NCBI RefSeq assembly: GCF_900101965.1 | Contig: NZ_FNAP01000007.1 | Span: 62,001-126,000 of the forward strand | DNA from: Rhodospira trueperi | GTDB taxonomy: Bacteria; Pseudomonadota; Alphaproteobacteria; Rhodospirillales; Rhodospirillaceae | Reading direction: 5' to 3' | Length of the DNA stretch: 64,000 nucleotides | Shown here: positions 39,038-49,060 of the stretch, one piece after another | Position numbering within the stretch: the stretch's first letter is position 1 | Layout of the letters: each line of letters opens with the position of its first letter | Notes under the pieces: model-generated | Seen by the model: only the letters and a program-made list of their open reading frames with translations | Database searches by the model: none | What the model was told of the DNA's origin: nothing | Translations under genes and position numbers: made by a program

Positions 39038-39277
39038 ATGAAACAGGCGCTGATGGCCATCGCGATCATTGTGCTCGTCGCCGGGGGCGTCATGGTCGGC
39101 ATGTCGTTGACTCAGTCGGATAGCGAGCAGGCCGGCGATCAGGCCCGGGATGCCGTCGAGGAGGTCGGCGACGCGGTCGAGGAGGCCGGCGAGGCTCTCA
39201 ACGAGGCGACCGAAGGGGCCGCCCAGAGCATTGAGGACGCCGCCCAGCAGGCCGAGGACGCTGCCGACGACAGCTAA
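39038..39277 (+). CDS. Small single-span protein with acidic helical tail
   Basis: 79 aa. Residues about 3-24 are a membrane anchor or signal (ALMAIAIIVLVAGGVMVGMS); the rest is an alanine/glutamate-rich helix with repeated E-x2-x-A patterns (AVEEVGDAVEEAGEALNEA), resembling LEA-like or apolipoprotein-like stress proteins. AAAAAGGAG lies upstream. No family recognised. Probably co-transcribed with the DUF1523 gene. Confidence 0.75.
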   Translation: MKQALMAIAIIVLVAGGVMVGMSLTQSDSEQAGDQARDAVEEVGDAVEEAGEALNEATEGAAQSIEDAAQQAEDAADDS

Positions 39278-39336
39278 GGCGTCCCACGATCCGCTTCCCG
39301 GGTCGGACCCCGCAGGGACGGGGCGGGAAAAATCCC

Positions 39337-39362
39337 GGAACCCGCTCCCCGGGTCCGGCGTT
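39337..39362 (+). promoter_or_regulatory. EcfG-type promoter for the glycine-zipper lipoprotein
   Basis: GGAAC, 17-base spacer, CGTT, 72 bp before the lipoprotein ATG at 39435. Exact consensus match. Confidence 0.65.
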
Positions 39363-39434
39363 CCCCATCAAGTCCGTCCGACCACGAAAGCTGTCGGACA
39401 TCCGTTCACCGGAAAGACCAATGGAGAGCATCCC

Positions 39435-39662
39435 ATGACTGTGCGCACGACCCTGGTTCTCGCCCTGGCCGCGCCGCTCGCCCTGGGCGCCTGTTCGAAC
39501 ATGACCGCCAGCCAGCAGAGCACCGTCAGCGGCGGCGCCATCGGCGCTGGTGTCGGTGCGGCGGGGGCCGCCGTTACGGGCGGCTCGGCGGCTGCGGGTG
39601 CGGCCCTGGGCGGTGCCGCCGGTGCCGCCGCCGGTTATCTGAAGGAAGAACTGCGCGACTAG
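39435..39662 (+). CDS. Glycine-zipper lipoprotein
   Basis: 75 aa outer-membrane-type lipoprotein: signal peptide ending in lipobox LALGAC, then SNMTASQQSTVSGGAIGAG and a glycine/alanine zipper (GVGAAGAAVTGGSAAAGAAL) that can form tightly packed membrane helices. Start ATG 39435 follows GGAGAG. Such proteins (osmotically induced lipoprotein type) occur in stress regulons. Behind an EcfG-type promoter. Confidence 0.85.
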   Translation: MTVRTTLVLALAAPLALGACSNMTASQQSTVSGGAIGAGVGAAGAAVTGGSAAAGAALGGAAGAAAGYLKEELRD

Positions 39663-39676
39663 GATGTGAACGACCC

Positions 39677-39702
39677 GGGCGGCTTCTTCGACGAAGCCGC
39701 CC
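39677..39702 (+). terminator. Stem-loop after the lipoprotein gene
   Basis: GGGCGGCTTC and GAAGCCGCCC form a perfect 10-bp stem with a six-base loop, 15 bp after the stop. A run of ten C (39700-39709) follows instead of T. Confidence 0.6.
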
Positions 39703-39844
39703 CCCCCCCGTCCTTCCTCTCCCCCCTCTCTCCCTCGCGCGCCCGTCCCCACGCCCTGTCCCGCAGGGGACGCGACACCGACGTTGTTTTCCAATCCATG
39801 CCGTCGCAGAGACCGCGCGCGCCGTTTCAAGGAGGAGACGACCC

Positions 39845-40807
39845 ATGAGCATGCCCAAGACGACCAAGCCCAAGATGACATTGGGCCGGCTTGCCGCCGG
39901 CGCCGCACTGGGTCTCGCCGTGGCCTCTCCGGCCCATGCCCTGTTCGGCTTCGAGGGCGTCAGGACCATGCGCGATGCCGACATCCCGGCCGATGCGCCG
40001 ACGTTCGAGGAACAGGCGATCCGCTACTACAAGCAGTTCAGTTTGTTCGAGGCGGACCGGATGGGCGATTGGTACGACGCCGAGCACTTTGCCGACAAGG
40101 GCATCGCCGTCGGACACGGCGAGGCGCCGAGCCCGGAAGTCGCCGCCGACCAGGGCATTACCGACCCACTCCATCTGGCGCGTCTGAATCAGGCCCGCGA
40201 GGCCCTGATGCATGTTCTGACCACGGATGGTCCCGACATCGCCCCCAAGGCGTCGGCCTTCGCGTTGGTGAGCTACGACTGCTGGGTCGAGCAGGTGCAG
40301 GAAGGCCACCAGCACCAACACATCGAGGCCTGCCGGACCCAGTTCCGCGACGCCATGACGGTGCTCGCCGCCCTGGATGCGGTGGACGATCCGTCCGTGG
40401 TGGCCGAGGCCGTGGTCTTTTTCGGCTTTGACGAGGCGACCCTGACGCCGGACGCCCGCGCCGTGCTGGACGAGCTGGAGGAGACCCTGGACAATCCGGA
40501 CTCGGTGGCGATGCGCGTGGTCGGGCACGCCGACCGCTCCGGATCGGCGGACTATAACCAGGCGCTCTCGGAGCGTCGCGCCGTGGCCGTGGCGGACGCG
40601 CTCACCAACATGGGCCTGACCGTGCGCGAGATCGACACCCTGGCCCTGGAGGCCCAGGGCGAGACGGCGCCGGCCGTTCCCACCGGCGACGGTGTGCGCG
40701 AACCGCGTAACCGCCGCGTCGTCGTACAGGCGGTGGGCCAATCGACGCCCGATGTCGTCGTCGTGGGCGCCAAGGACATGCCCGCGCTCGAGTCCACGCT
40801 CTGGTAG
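39845..40807 (+). CDS. OmpA-family C-terminal domain envelope protein
   Basis: 320 aa, AAGGAGGAG ribosome site, signal peptide ending near SPAHA. A central helical region (about 45-180) of unknown type precedes an OmpA-like peptidoglycan-binding domain (about 200-300: VVFFGFDEATLTPDARAVLD, VVGHADRSGSADYNQALSER, NRRVVVQ). Periplasmic or outer-membrane anchoring to the cell wall is the expected role. Last gene of the envelope-stress group. Confidence 0.85.
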   Translation: MSMPKTTKPKMTLGRLAAGAALGLAVASPAHALFGFEGVRTMRDADIPADAPTFEEQAIRYYKQFSLFEADRMGDWYDAEHFADKGIAVGHGEAPSPEVAADQGITDPLHLARLNQAREALMHVLTTDGPDIAPKASAFALVSYDCWVEQVQEGHQHQHIEACRTQFRDAMTVLAALDAVDDPSVVAEAVVFFGFDEATLTPDARAVLDELEETLDNPDSVAMRVVGHADRSGSADYNQALSERRAVAVADALTNMGLTVREIDTLALEAQGETAPAVPTGDGVREPRNRRVVVQAVGQSTPDVVVVGAKDMPALESTLW

Positions 40808-40911
40808 GCGGAGTGTCGCCTGTCCGAGCCTCGCGCGCCTCGGGTTGATCCGTGTGAACGGGTCGGCCCGGGGCGCGGTGTGTTCACCCCCCCATGCTCA
40901 GGTGATCGCCG

Positions 40912-41952
40912 ATGTTCGACGCGTTGTCCCTGCCCGTGGTGGTCGGGCTGTTCGCCGCCGCCGGCCTGACCATCGCCGTGCTCGGCGTGCGGTTGACCTC
41001 TCTGGCGGATCGCCTGGGAGACCGGACGGGCCTGGGCGAGGCCGTGGTCGGCGGTGTTCTGTTGGGGCTGGCCACGTCGCTGTCCGGAACGGTCGTGTCC
41101 GTCACGGCGGCGCTGGACGGTCGCGCGTCGCTGGCCTTTTCCAATGCCGTTGGCGGCATTGCCGCCCAGACCGCATTCCTGGCCCTGGCGGACCTTCTGT
41201 ATCGCCGCGTCAACATGGAGCACGCCGCCGCCGAACTGGCCAGCGTCGTGCAGGCCGCCCTGTTGTCCCTGTTGCTGGCGGTGGCCCTGCTGGCGGTGAC
41301 GGGGCCGGACATCGCCGTCCTTGGCATTCACCCGGCCTCACTGGCGCTGGTAATCCTCTATGTCCTTGGCACCCGCGCCACCGCGCGGGTTCGCCAACGG
41401 CCGATGTGGCACCCGGAACAGACCCGCGATACGCGGACGGACACCCCGGAGGAAAGCCCAGAAGAAAGCACGGGGGCGCGGGGCGGCATCGCCCCGCTGC
41501 TGGCGCAATTCCTGGGCCTCGCCCTGGTGCTCGGCGCGGCGGGCTGGCTCATCTCCAAGACGGGCGGACGGATGTCCGACATGCTGGGCGTTTCGGAAAC
41601 CGCCGTAGGCGCCCTGCTGACGGCGGTGACCACGTCGCTGCCGGAACTCATCACGACGCTGGCGGCGGTGCGGCGCGGCGCGCTGCAATTGGCGCTCGGC
41701 GGCATCATCGGCGGCAACACCTTTGACGTGCTGTTTCTGTCCGCCTCCGACGTGGCGTACCGCGACGGCTCGTTGTATCACGCCGTGGGTCTTGGCGATC
41801 TGTTCTGGCTGGTCATCGGCCTGACGATGACCGCCGTGCTGCTGCTCGGCTTGATCGTCCGGGAACGCCGGGGCATCGCCGGCATCGGCTTCGAGAGCGT
41901 CGGCGTTCTGGGGCTCTACGCCCTGGGCATCGCCGTTCAGGCGGTGCGGTAA
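40912..41952 (+). CDS. CaCA-family cation antiporter (Na+/Ca2+ exchanger-like)
   Basis: 346 aa, about ten membrane segments in two inverted halves separated by a charged loop (about 160-190, PEESPEES). The second alpha repeat is canonical (AVTTSLPELITTL, then GGIIGGNTFDV), but in the first the acidic residue is missing (ATSLSGTVVSVTAA where TSLPE is usual). The cation-binding glutamate of one half is thus absent, which may change ion choice or stoichiometry. ATG at 40912 follows AGGTGA. Confidence 0.85.
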   Translation: MFDALSLPVVVGLFAAAGLTIAVLGVRLTSLADRLGDRTGLGEAVVGGVLLGLATSLSGTVVSVTAALDGRASLAFSNAVGGIAAQTAFLALADLLYRRVNMEHAAAELASVVQAALLSLLLAVALLAVTGPDIAVLGIHPASLALVILYVLGTRATARVRQRPMWHPEQTRDTRTDTPEESPEESTGARGGIAPLLAQFLGLALVLGAAGWLISKTGGRMSDMLGVSETAVGALLTAVTTSLPELITTLAAVRRGALQLALGGIIGGNTFDVLFLSASDVAYRDGSLYHAVGLGDLFWLVIGLTMTAVLLLGLIVRERRGIAGIGFESVGVLGLYALGIAVQAVR

Positions 41953-41986
41953 CGGCGCGTTCGCCCTTGGCGCCCCACGAAAAAAC

Positions 41987-42008
41987 GGGAGCCGCGCGCG
42001 CGACTCCC
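41987..42008 (+). terminator. Stem-loop after the CaCA antiporter gene
   Basis: GGGAG pairs with CTCCC around an internal CGCG/CGCG stem, 35 bp after the stop and preceded by an A run. Placed as a terminator; the U tract is weak. The rest of 41953-42232 shows no gene. Confidence 0.5.
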
Positions 42009-42232
42009 ATTTACGGCGCGGTCGCGCCCGGCCTTCCTTCCGGATCAACGCCGGAGGGTCGGCCGGGGTCCATGGAGCGACGGAAAAAACGGGCGTCCCG
42101 AGATCGTGGCCGGGAGCACCTCCCGCGCCCATGACCTGGAACCGCTCGCAAACTCCCCATATGTGGACAGTGGGCGCCATCGTTCGCGGTGGCGCTTTCG
42201 GCGGACACGGACTCTTGCGGTGGGACAACCAG

Positions 42233-43216
42233 ATGCGGGATCGGGTGGTGGTGCTTGTGAACAGCGCGGCCGGTGCGTTCGTCGGCCAGCCGGAGGCGGC
42301 GCGCGCGCTCGCGGATCGGCTGGTGACGGCACTTGAACGGCACGGCCTGCCGGCCACCGCGCGCCTGGAATCGGGTGCGACGATGGCCGACGCGGCATGC
42401 GCGGCGACCGAGGCCGGCGCGCGGGCGCTGCTGGTCGCGGGGGGCGACGGCACCCTGGCGGCGGTGGCCCAGGCGCTCTGTGATGCGGAAACGCCGCACG
42501 ATCATCCCCCGCTGGCGGCGCTGCCGCTGGGCACCGCCAACCTGCTGGCGCGCGATCTGTCCATGCCGGAGGATCCGGAGGCCGCCATTGCCGCCCTGGC
42601 CGAGGGCGTGGTCGGCCGGATCGATGTCGGCCGGGTGAACGGTCGCGTGTTCCTGAACGCCGTGGTGCTCGGCCTGTTCGCCAACACGGCGCGCCAGCGC
42701 GAGCGTCTGCGCGGTGCCATGACACCGGTGCTTTGGGGACGGTTGGGGTGGCGCCTGCTGACGGCGGTGCGGCGCTGGCCGCGCCTGCGCGCCGTGCTGA
42801 AGACAGAGTCGGGCGTCCTGCGGGTGAAGACCCATGCCATGGTCGTGGCCGACAACGCCTATGCCGAACGGCCCGGCCTGCTGGTGCGGCGCGACAGCCT
42901 GGGACGCGGTGCCCTGGCCATCTATGTCATGAAGCACCACCGGCCCTGGCAGTGGCTGCGTCTGGCTTTGGGGCTCATGGTCTCGGGAACCTGGCGCCGT
43001 GATTCCGACATGCTGACGGCGGACGCCCGGCGTCTGACCGTGTTCGTGCGTCGGCGGGTGATCCGCGCCACCGTGGACGGCGAGGTGGTCCTTCTGCCGC
43101 CGCGCCTGCGCTTCCGCCTGTGGCCGGCCGCGCTGCGGGTCTGGGTGCCGGCCGAGGCCGTCCCGGTGCTGGCGCGGTTTGACGGAGCGGCGCGGGATCT
43201 GTTCAGGAGTGGCTGA
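42233..43216 (+). CDS. Diacylglycerol/lipid kinase family protein
   Basis: 327 aa from the ATG at 42233; the frame is open to 42131 without a better start. Motifs of the DAGK catalytic fold: VVVLVNSAAGAF, VAGGDGTLAAVAQAL (GGDGT nucleotide loop) and ALPLGTANLLARDL. The C-terminal half is the NAD-kinase-like beta domain (TVDGEVVLLPPRL). Phosphorylates a lipid or sphingoid-type alcohol at the membrane. Overlaps the metallophosphoesterase gene by one base (TGATG). Confidence 0.88.
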   Translation: MRDRVVVLVNSAAGAFVGQPEAARALADRLVTALERHGLPATARLESGATMADAACAATEAGARALLVAGGDGTLAAVAQALCDAETPHDHPPLAALPLGTANLLARDLSMPEDPEAAIAALAEGVVGRIDVGRVNGRVFLNAVVLGLFANTARQRERLRGAMTPVLWGRLGWRLLTAVRRWPRLRAVLKTESGVLRVKTHAMVVADNAYAERPGLLVRRDSLGRGALAIYVMKHHRPWQWLRLALGLMVSGTWRRDSDMLTADARRLTVFVRRRVIRATVDGEVVLLPPRLRFRLWPAALRVWVPAEAVPVLARFDGAARDLFRSG

Positions 43217-44049
43217 TGCGAACCCTGGCTCACATGTCCGATCTGCACTTCGGCGCCATTGATCCTGGAGCGGTGGCGGCCCTGGAGGCCGACGTCGCGG
43301 CCGTGGCGCCCGATCTGGTGGTGGTCAGCGGCGATCTGACCCAGCGCGGCCGCCGGCGCGAGTTTCGCGCGGCGAGGGCGTTCCTGGACCGGCTCGCCCG
43401 GCCCCTTCTGGTGGTACCCGGCAATCACGACGTTCCGGCATTCAACCTCGCCAGCCGTTTCCTGCACCCGTACCGGCGCTTCACCCGCCACATCACCGCC
43501 GACCTGTTCCCGCTGGTCGCGGACACCGAGATGGCGGTGCTTGGTCTGAACACGGCGCGGCGGGCGGTGCGTCACTGGAACTGGGCGTTGGGCAGCGTCA
43601 ACCGGCGCCAGCTTGCCCGGGCGGCGGCGGATCTGGCGGATTTCGGTTCAGACCGGATCCGCGTCGTCGTGATGCATCATCCCGCCGTTCTCCCGCCGGG
43701 ACATCGCCATGGACCGATGCTGTTCCATGCCGCCCGCGCGCTGGGGGCCTTCGCCGACAGCCGCGTGGATCTGGTGTTGAGCGGCCATCTGCACCGTGCC
43801 CATGCGGCGGTCGCATCCGTCCCGACGGCGCGGGGCAGCGCGCCGGCGTGGCCCATGGTCGTCGCCCAGGCCGGCAGCGCCACCTCCGTCCGGCTTCGTG
43901 ACGAGGCCAACGGCTACAACGTGATCCGCCTGCGGTCGCGTCCGCCCCGCCTGAAGGTGGAAACACGGGCCTGGACCGGCGCCGGCTTTGAGGCCGTTGA
44001 CACGCGCGCGTTCAACCGCGCGGACGGTTTGTGGACCGAGGCGCGCTGA
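43216..44049 (+). CDS. Calcineurin-like metallophosphoesterase
   Basis: 277 aa. Full dimetal motif set: D-x-H in MSDLHFGAI, SGDLTQRG, PGNHDVP, MHHPAVLPPG and GHLHRAH. Similar proteins hydrolyse UDP-diacylglucosamine, cyclic nucleotides or phospholipid phosphodiesters. Its coupling to a lipid kinase suggests a pair that phosphorylates and dephosphorylates membrane lipids (inference). Confidence 0.9.
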   Translation: MRTLAHMSDLHFGAIDPGAVAALEADVAAVAPDLVVVSGDLTQRGRRREFRAARAFLDRLARPLLVVPGNHDVPAFNLASRFLHPYRRFTRHITADLFPLVADTEMAVLGLNTARRAVRHWNWALGSVNRRQLARAAADLADFGSDRIRVVVMHHPAVLPPGHRHGPMLFHAARALGAFADSRVDLVLSGHLHRAHAAVASVPTARGSAPAWPMVVAQAGSATSVRLRDEANGYNVIRLRSRPPRLKVETRAWTGAGFEAVDTRAFNRADGLWTEAR

Positions 44050-44159
44050 GGCAGCCCGGCCGGGATGACGCAACCCGGTTCTGATCCCGGTGACGGTCCC
44101 GGTATCGGTGCGCGCCGAAGGTCGAACCCGACGCGGCCCCGCCGGGCGGCGCTGGGGCC

Positions 44160-44318
44160 ATGGTGGTCTCCCATGCCAACGACAGCGTCTTCTGGGTCGT
44201 GACCCAGTTCTCCAACATGGACGCCAAGACCGGTTACCGCCTGCAAACGGTTGGGACCCTGGTCGAGGGCACGGTGGAGGCAAGCGCCGTCATGATCATC
44301 GGGCTGTTCGCCCTGTGA
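44160..44318 (+). pseudogene. 3' remnant of a GntP-family gluconate/H+ permease
   Basis: A 52-codon frame to a TGA at 44316-44318 encodes AMVVSHANDSVFWVVTQFSN followed by TGYRLQTVGTLVEGTVEASA, the C-terminal end of GntP/GntT permeases; the family has about 440 aa. Upstream DNA (44050-44150) does not encode the rest, so only the last membrane segments survive. A decayed gene fragment; the only clear relic in the window. Confidence 0.75.
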
Positions 44319-44389
44319 TCCGCCCGGCCCCGGAGAGGCCGAGGCACGGCGTCTCGTTCACGACCTCGTCCCGCAACCTGAATATGGCC

Positions 44390-44767
44390 TCAACAGGACC
44401 GAGGCTCGTCCTCGGAGGGCGGCGCACACACCGTCGAGCGGGTCAGGAACCGCTTCTCGCGGCCGTTATCGAGGCTGAACTGGCCACCGCGCCCGGGCAC
44501 CACGTCGATGATCAGGTCGGTGTGCTTCCAGGCCTCGTACTGGCTGCCGGAGATGTAGAAGGGCATCCCCCCGATCTCGCCCAGCCGGACGTCGGCAGCG
44601 CCGAGCTTGAACTCGCCCTGCGGGAAGCACATCGGCGATGAGCCGTCGCAGCAGCCGCCCGACTGGTGAAACATGACTGGGCCGTGGTCGGCCACGATCT
44701 CCTCCAGGAACGCCAGGGCTTCCGGCGTGGCGGTAACCTTTCCGGTGGCATGAGTCGTCTGGTCCAT
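44390..44767 (-). CDS. DUF779 family protein
   Basis: 125 aa, with the DUF779 signature HQSGGCCDGSSPMCFPQGEF (paired cysteines likely bind a metal) and EAWKHTDLIIDVVPGRGG. DUF779 genes are commonly found beside aldehyde dehydrogenases of the ExaC/AldB type, as here (74 bp after it). Probably supports or tunes that enzyme; role not established. Confidence 0.88.
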   Translation of the reverse strand: MDQTTHATGKVTATPEALAFLEEIVADHGPVMFHQSGGCCDGSSPMCFPQGEFKLGAADVRLGEIGGMPFYISGSQYEAWKHTDLIIDVVPGRGGQFSLDNGREKRFLTRSTVCAPPSEDEPRSC

Positions 44768-44841
44768 CGAATCCTCCCTGCGCCGAAGGTATCGGGCGCG
44801 GCGCCCCGGTCGATCGAATCCGGCCGGGGCGCCGCCCGTTC

Positions 44842-46362
<1,521 letters not shown>

Positions 46363-46444
46363 CGTATCCTCCCTTTCTTCACGGTCTGTGTTCTTTCCGA
46401 ACCTTGGCGGTTTTTTCTTACGGTTTGCGGCGTTTCGCAGGCCA

Positions 46445-46478
46445 GGTTGCGGCGGCCGGTCCCGGGGCCGCCGCAACC
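46445..46478 (-). terminator. Stem-loop between the SDR and aldehyde dehydrogenase genes
   Basis: GGTTGCGGCGGCC and GGCCGCCGCAACC make a perfect 13-bp stem with an 8-base loop. It lies downstream of the SDR gene on the minus strand and probably ends the importer-SDR operon. Confidence 0.65.
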
Positions 46479-46555
46479 GACCGCGCGGATCCTCTGCGGT
46501 TCGCAGCGGCCGGGCAAGTCGTTTCTACAGCACAACAACGGGTCGTCGCATGATT

Positions 46556-47335
46556 CTAGATTTCCTGGAGCGCTTCCAGCGACTCCGGCAGAATCTGGCC
46601 GCCGTCCACCACGACCTGCTGGCCGGTGATGTAGCCGGCCTCGTCGGAGGCGAAGAACAGCGCGGCATGGGCGATGTCTTCGACCGAGCCCAGTCGCTTC
46701 AGCGGGATGGAGGCGGCCATGGTGGACAGGTAGTCCTCGCCGAGATCCTGCAGACCCTCGGTCATGATGTTGCCGGGCATGACGGCATTGATGGTGGTGC
46801 CGTAGCGCGACAGCTCCATGGCCGCCGTCTTCAGGAAGCCGAGCTGGCCGGCCTTGGAGGCGCCGTAATGCGTCCACCCCGGAAAGCCCGTGACTGGGCC
46901 GGTGATCGATGAGGTCACCACCACGCGGCCCTTGCCGGCCGTCTCGAAGTAGGGAATGCACGCCTTCACGCACAGGAACGTGCTCTTGAGGTTGGTGCCC
47001 AGCACGCGGTCCCACTCGGCCGGGTCCATGTCCACCATCTTGGACTGCGGGAAGATGCCGGCATTGGCGCACAGGATGTCGATGCCGCCGAACGTCTCGG
47101 CCGTGTGTGCGGCCATGGCCCGGACCTGATCCCAATCGGAAACGTCGCACAGATACATCTCGGCAGTCCCGCCGGCCGCGCGGATCTCTTCGACGGTCGC
47201 CTTGGCGTCGGCCTCGCCACGGGCGACGACCATCACCTTCGCCCCCTTGGCCGCGAACACCCGGGCGATGCCCTTGCCGATGCCCTTCGAGGCGCCGGTA
47301 ACGATGCAGCTCCGGCCGTCAATGCTGGTCAGCAT
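46556..47335 (-). CDS. Short-chain dehydrogenase/reductase
   Basis: 259 aa Rossmann enzyme of the classical SDR family: cofactor loop TGASKGIGKGIA (12-23), NAG in LCANAGIFP, catalytic Ser in VTSSITGP, YxxxK in HYGASKAGQ, and the C-terminal GYITGQQVVVDGGQ. Likely oxidises or reduces an alcohol/ketone. GGAGAG precedes the ATG at 47335. It lies 49 bp after the permease gene of the polyamine-type importer, so it probably acts on the imported compound. Confidence 0.9.
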   Translation of the reverse strand: MLTSIDGRSCIVTGASKGIGKGIARVFAAKGAKVMVVARGEADAKATVEEIRAAGGTAEMYLCDVSDWDQVRAMAAHTAETFGGIDILCANAGIFPQSKMVDMDPAEWDRVLGTNLKSTFLCVKACIPYFETAGKGRVVVTSSITGPVTGFPGWTHYGASKAGQLGFLKTAAMELSRYGTTINAVMPGNIMTEGLQDLGEDYLSTMAASIPLKRLGSVEDIAHAALFFASDEAGYITGQQVVVDGGQILPESLEALQEI

Positions 47336-47384
47336 GGCAATCTCTCCTTGTCGTTTGTCTCGGCGTCCGGATGTGTCTGGCGGC

Positions 47385-48191
47385 TCAGTCCGCAGCGTTG
47401 CGCCGCCACAGTCGCACCAGGGTGGGCGCCAGCAGGGCGACCGCCAGCAGCACCGCCGATGCAACCACGCTCAGCACACCCACCGTCGGCACCAACGGCG
47501 AATACCCGGCCACCATTTTGGCGTAGAGCCACTCGGGCAGCGTCGAGTCGGCCCCGGTGGTGAACAGCGACAGCGGGAAGTTCCCCCAACTCAGCAGGAA
47601 GGCGAACAGCCCGGCCGAAATCACACCCGGCATGAGGAGCGGAATGGTGATTTCACGAAGGATTTGCAGCGTCGAGCAGCCCATGTCGCGGGCCGCCTCT
47701 TCCAGCGTCGGGTCGAAGCTATAGGCTCGGATGGCGATGATCAGGGTGGCGATCGGCGAGATCCAGACCAGATGGGCGACCACTGCGGTATGCCACGACG
47801 GCACCACGCCGAGGGCGTTGAACCACATCAGCAGCGCGAGCCCGAGGACGGTCTGGGGGAAGAAGATCGGCAGCAGGATCAGCTTCTGAAACAGGCCCCG
47901 GAAGCGCCACTGGTAGCGCGCGAAGGCCAGCGCTCCGAAGAACCCGACGATCATGCTGATCACGGTGACAAGGCCCGCGACCTTGAGCGAGATCAGCAGC
48001 AGGTCGCGCACGGTGTCGCTGGCCATGGCCTCGGCGTACCAGCCGGTGTCGTAGCGCCGGATGGGGAAGCTCAGATAGCGGGCCTTGGAGACGGAGGCGA
48101 ACCCCACCGCCACCAGCGGCAAGTACAGGAAGCCGAGTGTCAGGATGCCGTAGAGCAGCAGACCGGCGCGGGATAGGCGCGAGGGTTCCAT
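47385..48191 (-). CDS. ABC transporter permease, PotC type
   Basis: 268 aa, six membrane segments, with EEAARDMGCSTLQILREITI as the ATPase-docking EAA loop. The start at 48191 overlaps the PotB-type permease stop (TGATG); the frame is open upstream to 48464 only because it reads through that gene. Second channel subunit of the polyamine/opine-type importer. Confidence 0.9.
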   Translation of the reverse strand: MEPSRLSRAGLLLYGILTLGFLYLPLVAVGFASVSKARYLSFPIRRYDTGWYAEAMASDTVRDLLLISLKVAGLVTVISMIVGFFGALAFARYQWRFRGLFQKLILLPIFFPQTVLGLALLMWFNALGVVPSWHTAVVAHLVWISPIATLIIAIRAYSFDPTLEEAARDMGCSTLQILREITIPLLMPGVISAGLFAFLLSWGNFPLSLFTTGADSTLPEWLYAKMVAGYSPLVPTVGVLSVVASAVLLAVALLAPTLVRLWRRNAAD

Positions 48192-49045
48192 CAGCGGCGC
48201 CTCCCCATGATCGCGTCCAGGTCGACCCGGTTGACGCCGACAATGGCGATGGCCCCGACGATGGCAATCAGGACCATCGCCAGGGCCGAACCGAGCGGCC
48301 AGTCCTGTCCGTAGGTGAAGGCGGTTTCCACCTCGTCGGCGATGACGATCACCGCCTGTCCGCCCAGCAGCTTGGATTCGGCGACGGCCCCGGTGGCCAG
48401 CACGAAGGTCAGCAGGCAGCCCACGACGATGCCCGGCGCGGCCAGCGGAAGGTCGATCTCCCACAGGATGCGGGCGCGACTGGCGCCCAGGTCGGCGGCC
48501 GCCTGGCGGGCGTCGTCAGGCACCATGGAAATGCCCTGCGCCAGCGGGAACAGCATGAAGGGAAGGTAGACGTAGACCAACCCGAACACGATTACCGGCA
48601 TGTTGTATAGCAGGCCGTCGAACCCGGTCCCGGTCCAGTGCCTCAGGTAGCCTTCGATCAGGCCGCCCTTCATGAGGGTCAGCACCCAGCCGAACAGCCG
48701 GATGTTCTCCGATACGAACAGGCTCATCACCACGCCGATGGTCAGAATCAGCGTGAAGCGCCGGTAGACCTTGGCCATGGCATAGGCGAGTGGCCAGCAC
48801 AGCACGAGCAGGATGAGGGTCGAGGCCAGCGCCATGCCCAGCGACCAGGCCAGCGACTTCCAGTAGCCCTGGCGGAGCAGCTCCGCGTAGGCCGAGAAAT
48901 CCGGCTGATGCCACAGATCGAACACCTTAGACGGCATGACGGAAAACCCCGCGACCACGGCGAGCGGTGCCAGGAAGCAGAGGCCGAGAAGCACCAGCAT
49001 GGGCGTGGCGGTCAGGGCGCCGAGGCGACGGTCGAGACGTTCCAT
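48191..49045 (-). CDS. ABC transporter permease, PotB type
   Basis: 284 aa with six membrane segments and the docking loop RQAAADLGASRARILWEIDL. LWHQPDFSAYAELLRQGYW is a PotB-type periplasmic stretch. Lies 15 bp after the ATPase gene and overlaps the PotC-type gene by one base. Family imports spermidine, putrescine, opines or other amine compounds. Confidence 0.9.
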   Translation of the reverse strand: MERLDRRLGALTATPMLVLLGLCFLAPLAVVAGFSVMPSKVFDLWHQPDFSAYAELLRQGYWKSLAWSLGMALASTLILLVLCWPLAYAMAKVYRRFTLILTIGVVMSLFVSENIRLFGWVLTLMKGGLIEGYLRHWTGTGFDGLLYNMPVIVFGLVYVYLPFMLFPLAQGISMVPDDARQAAADLGASRARILWEIDLPLAAPGIVVGCLLTFVLATGAVAESKLLGGQAVIVIADEVETAFTYGQDWPLGSALAMVLIAIVGAIAIVGVNRVDLDAIMGRRR

Positions 49046-49060
49046 TGATCGGGTCCCCGT

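Noticed and set aside
39660-39844. Small ORF between the lipoprotein and OmpA-like genes
   Set aside because: Low-complexity translation across a C run and a hairpin; no ribosome site.
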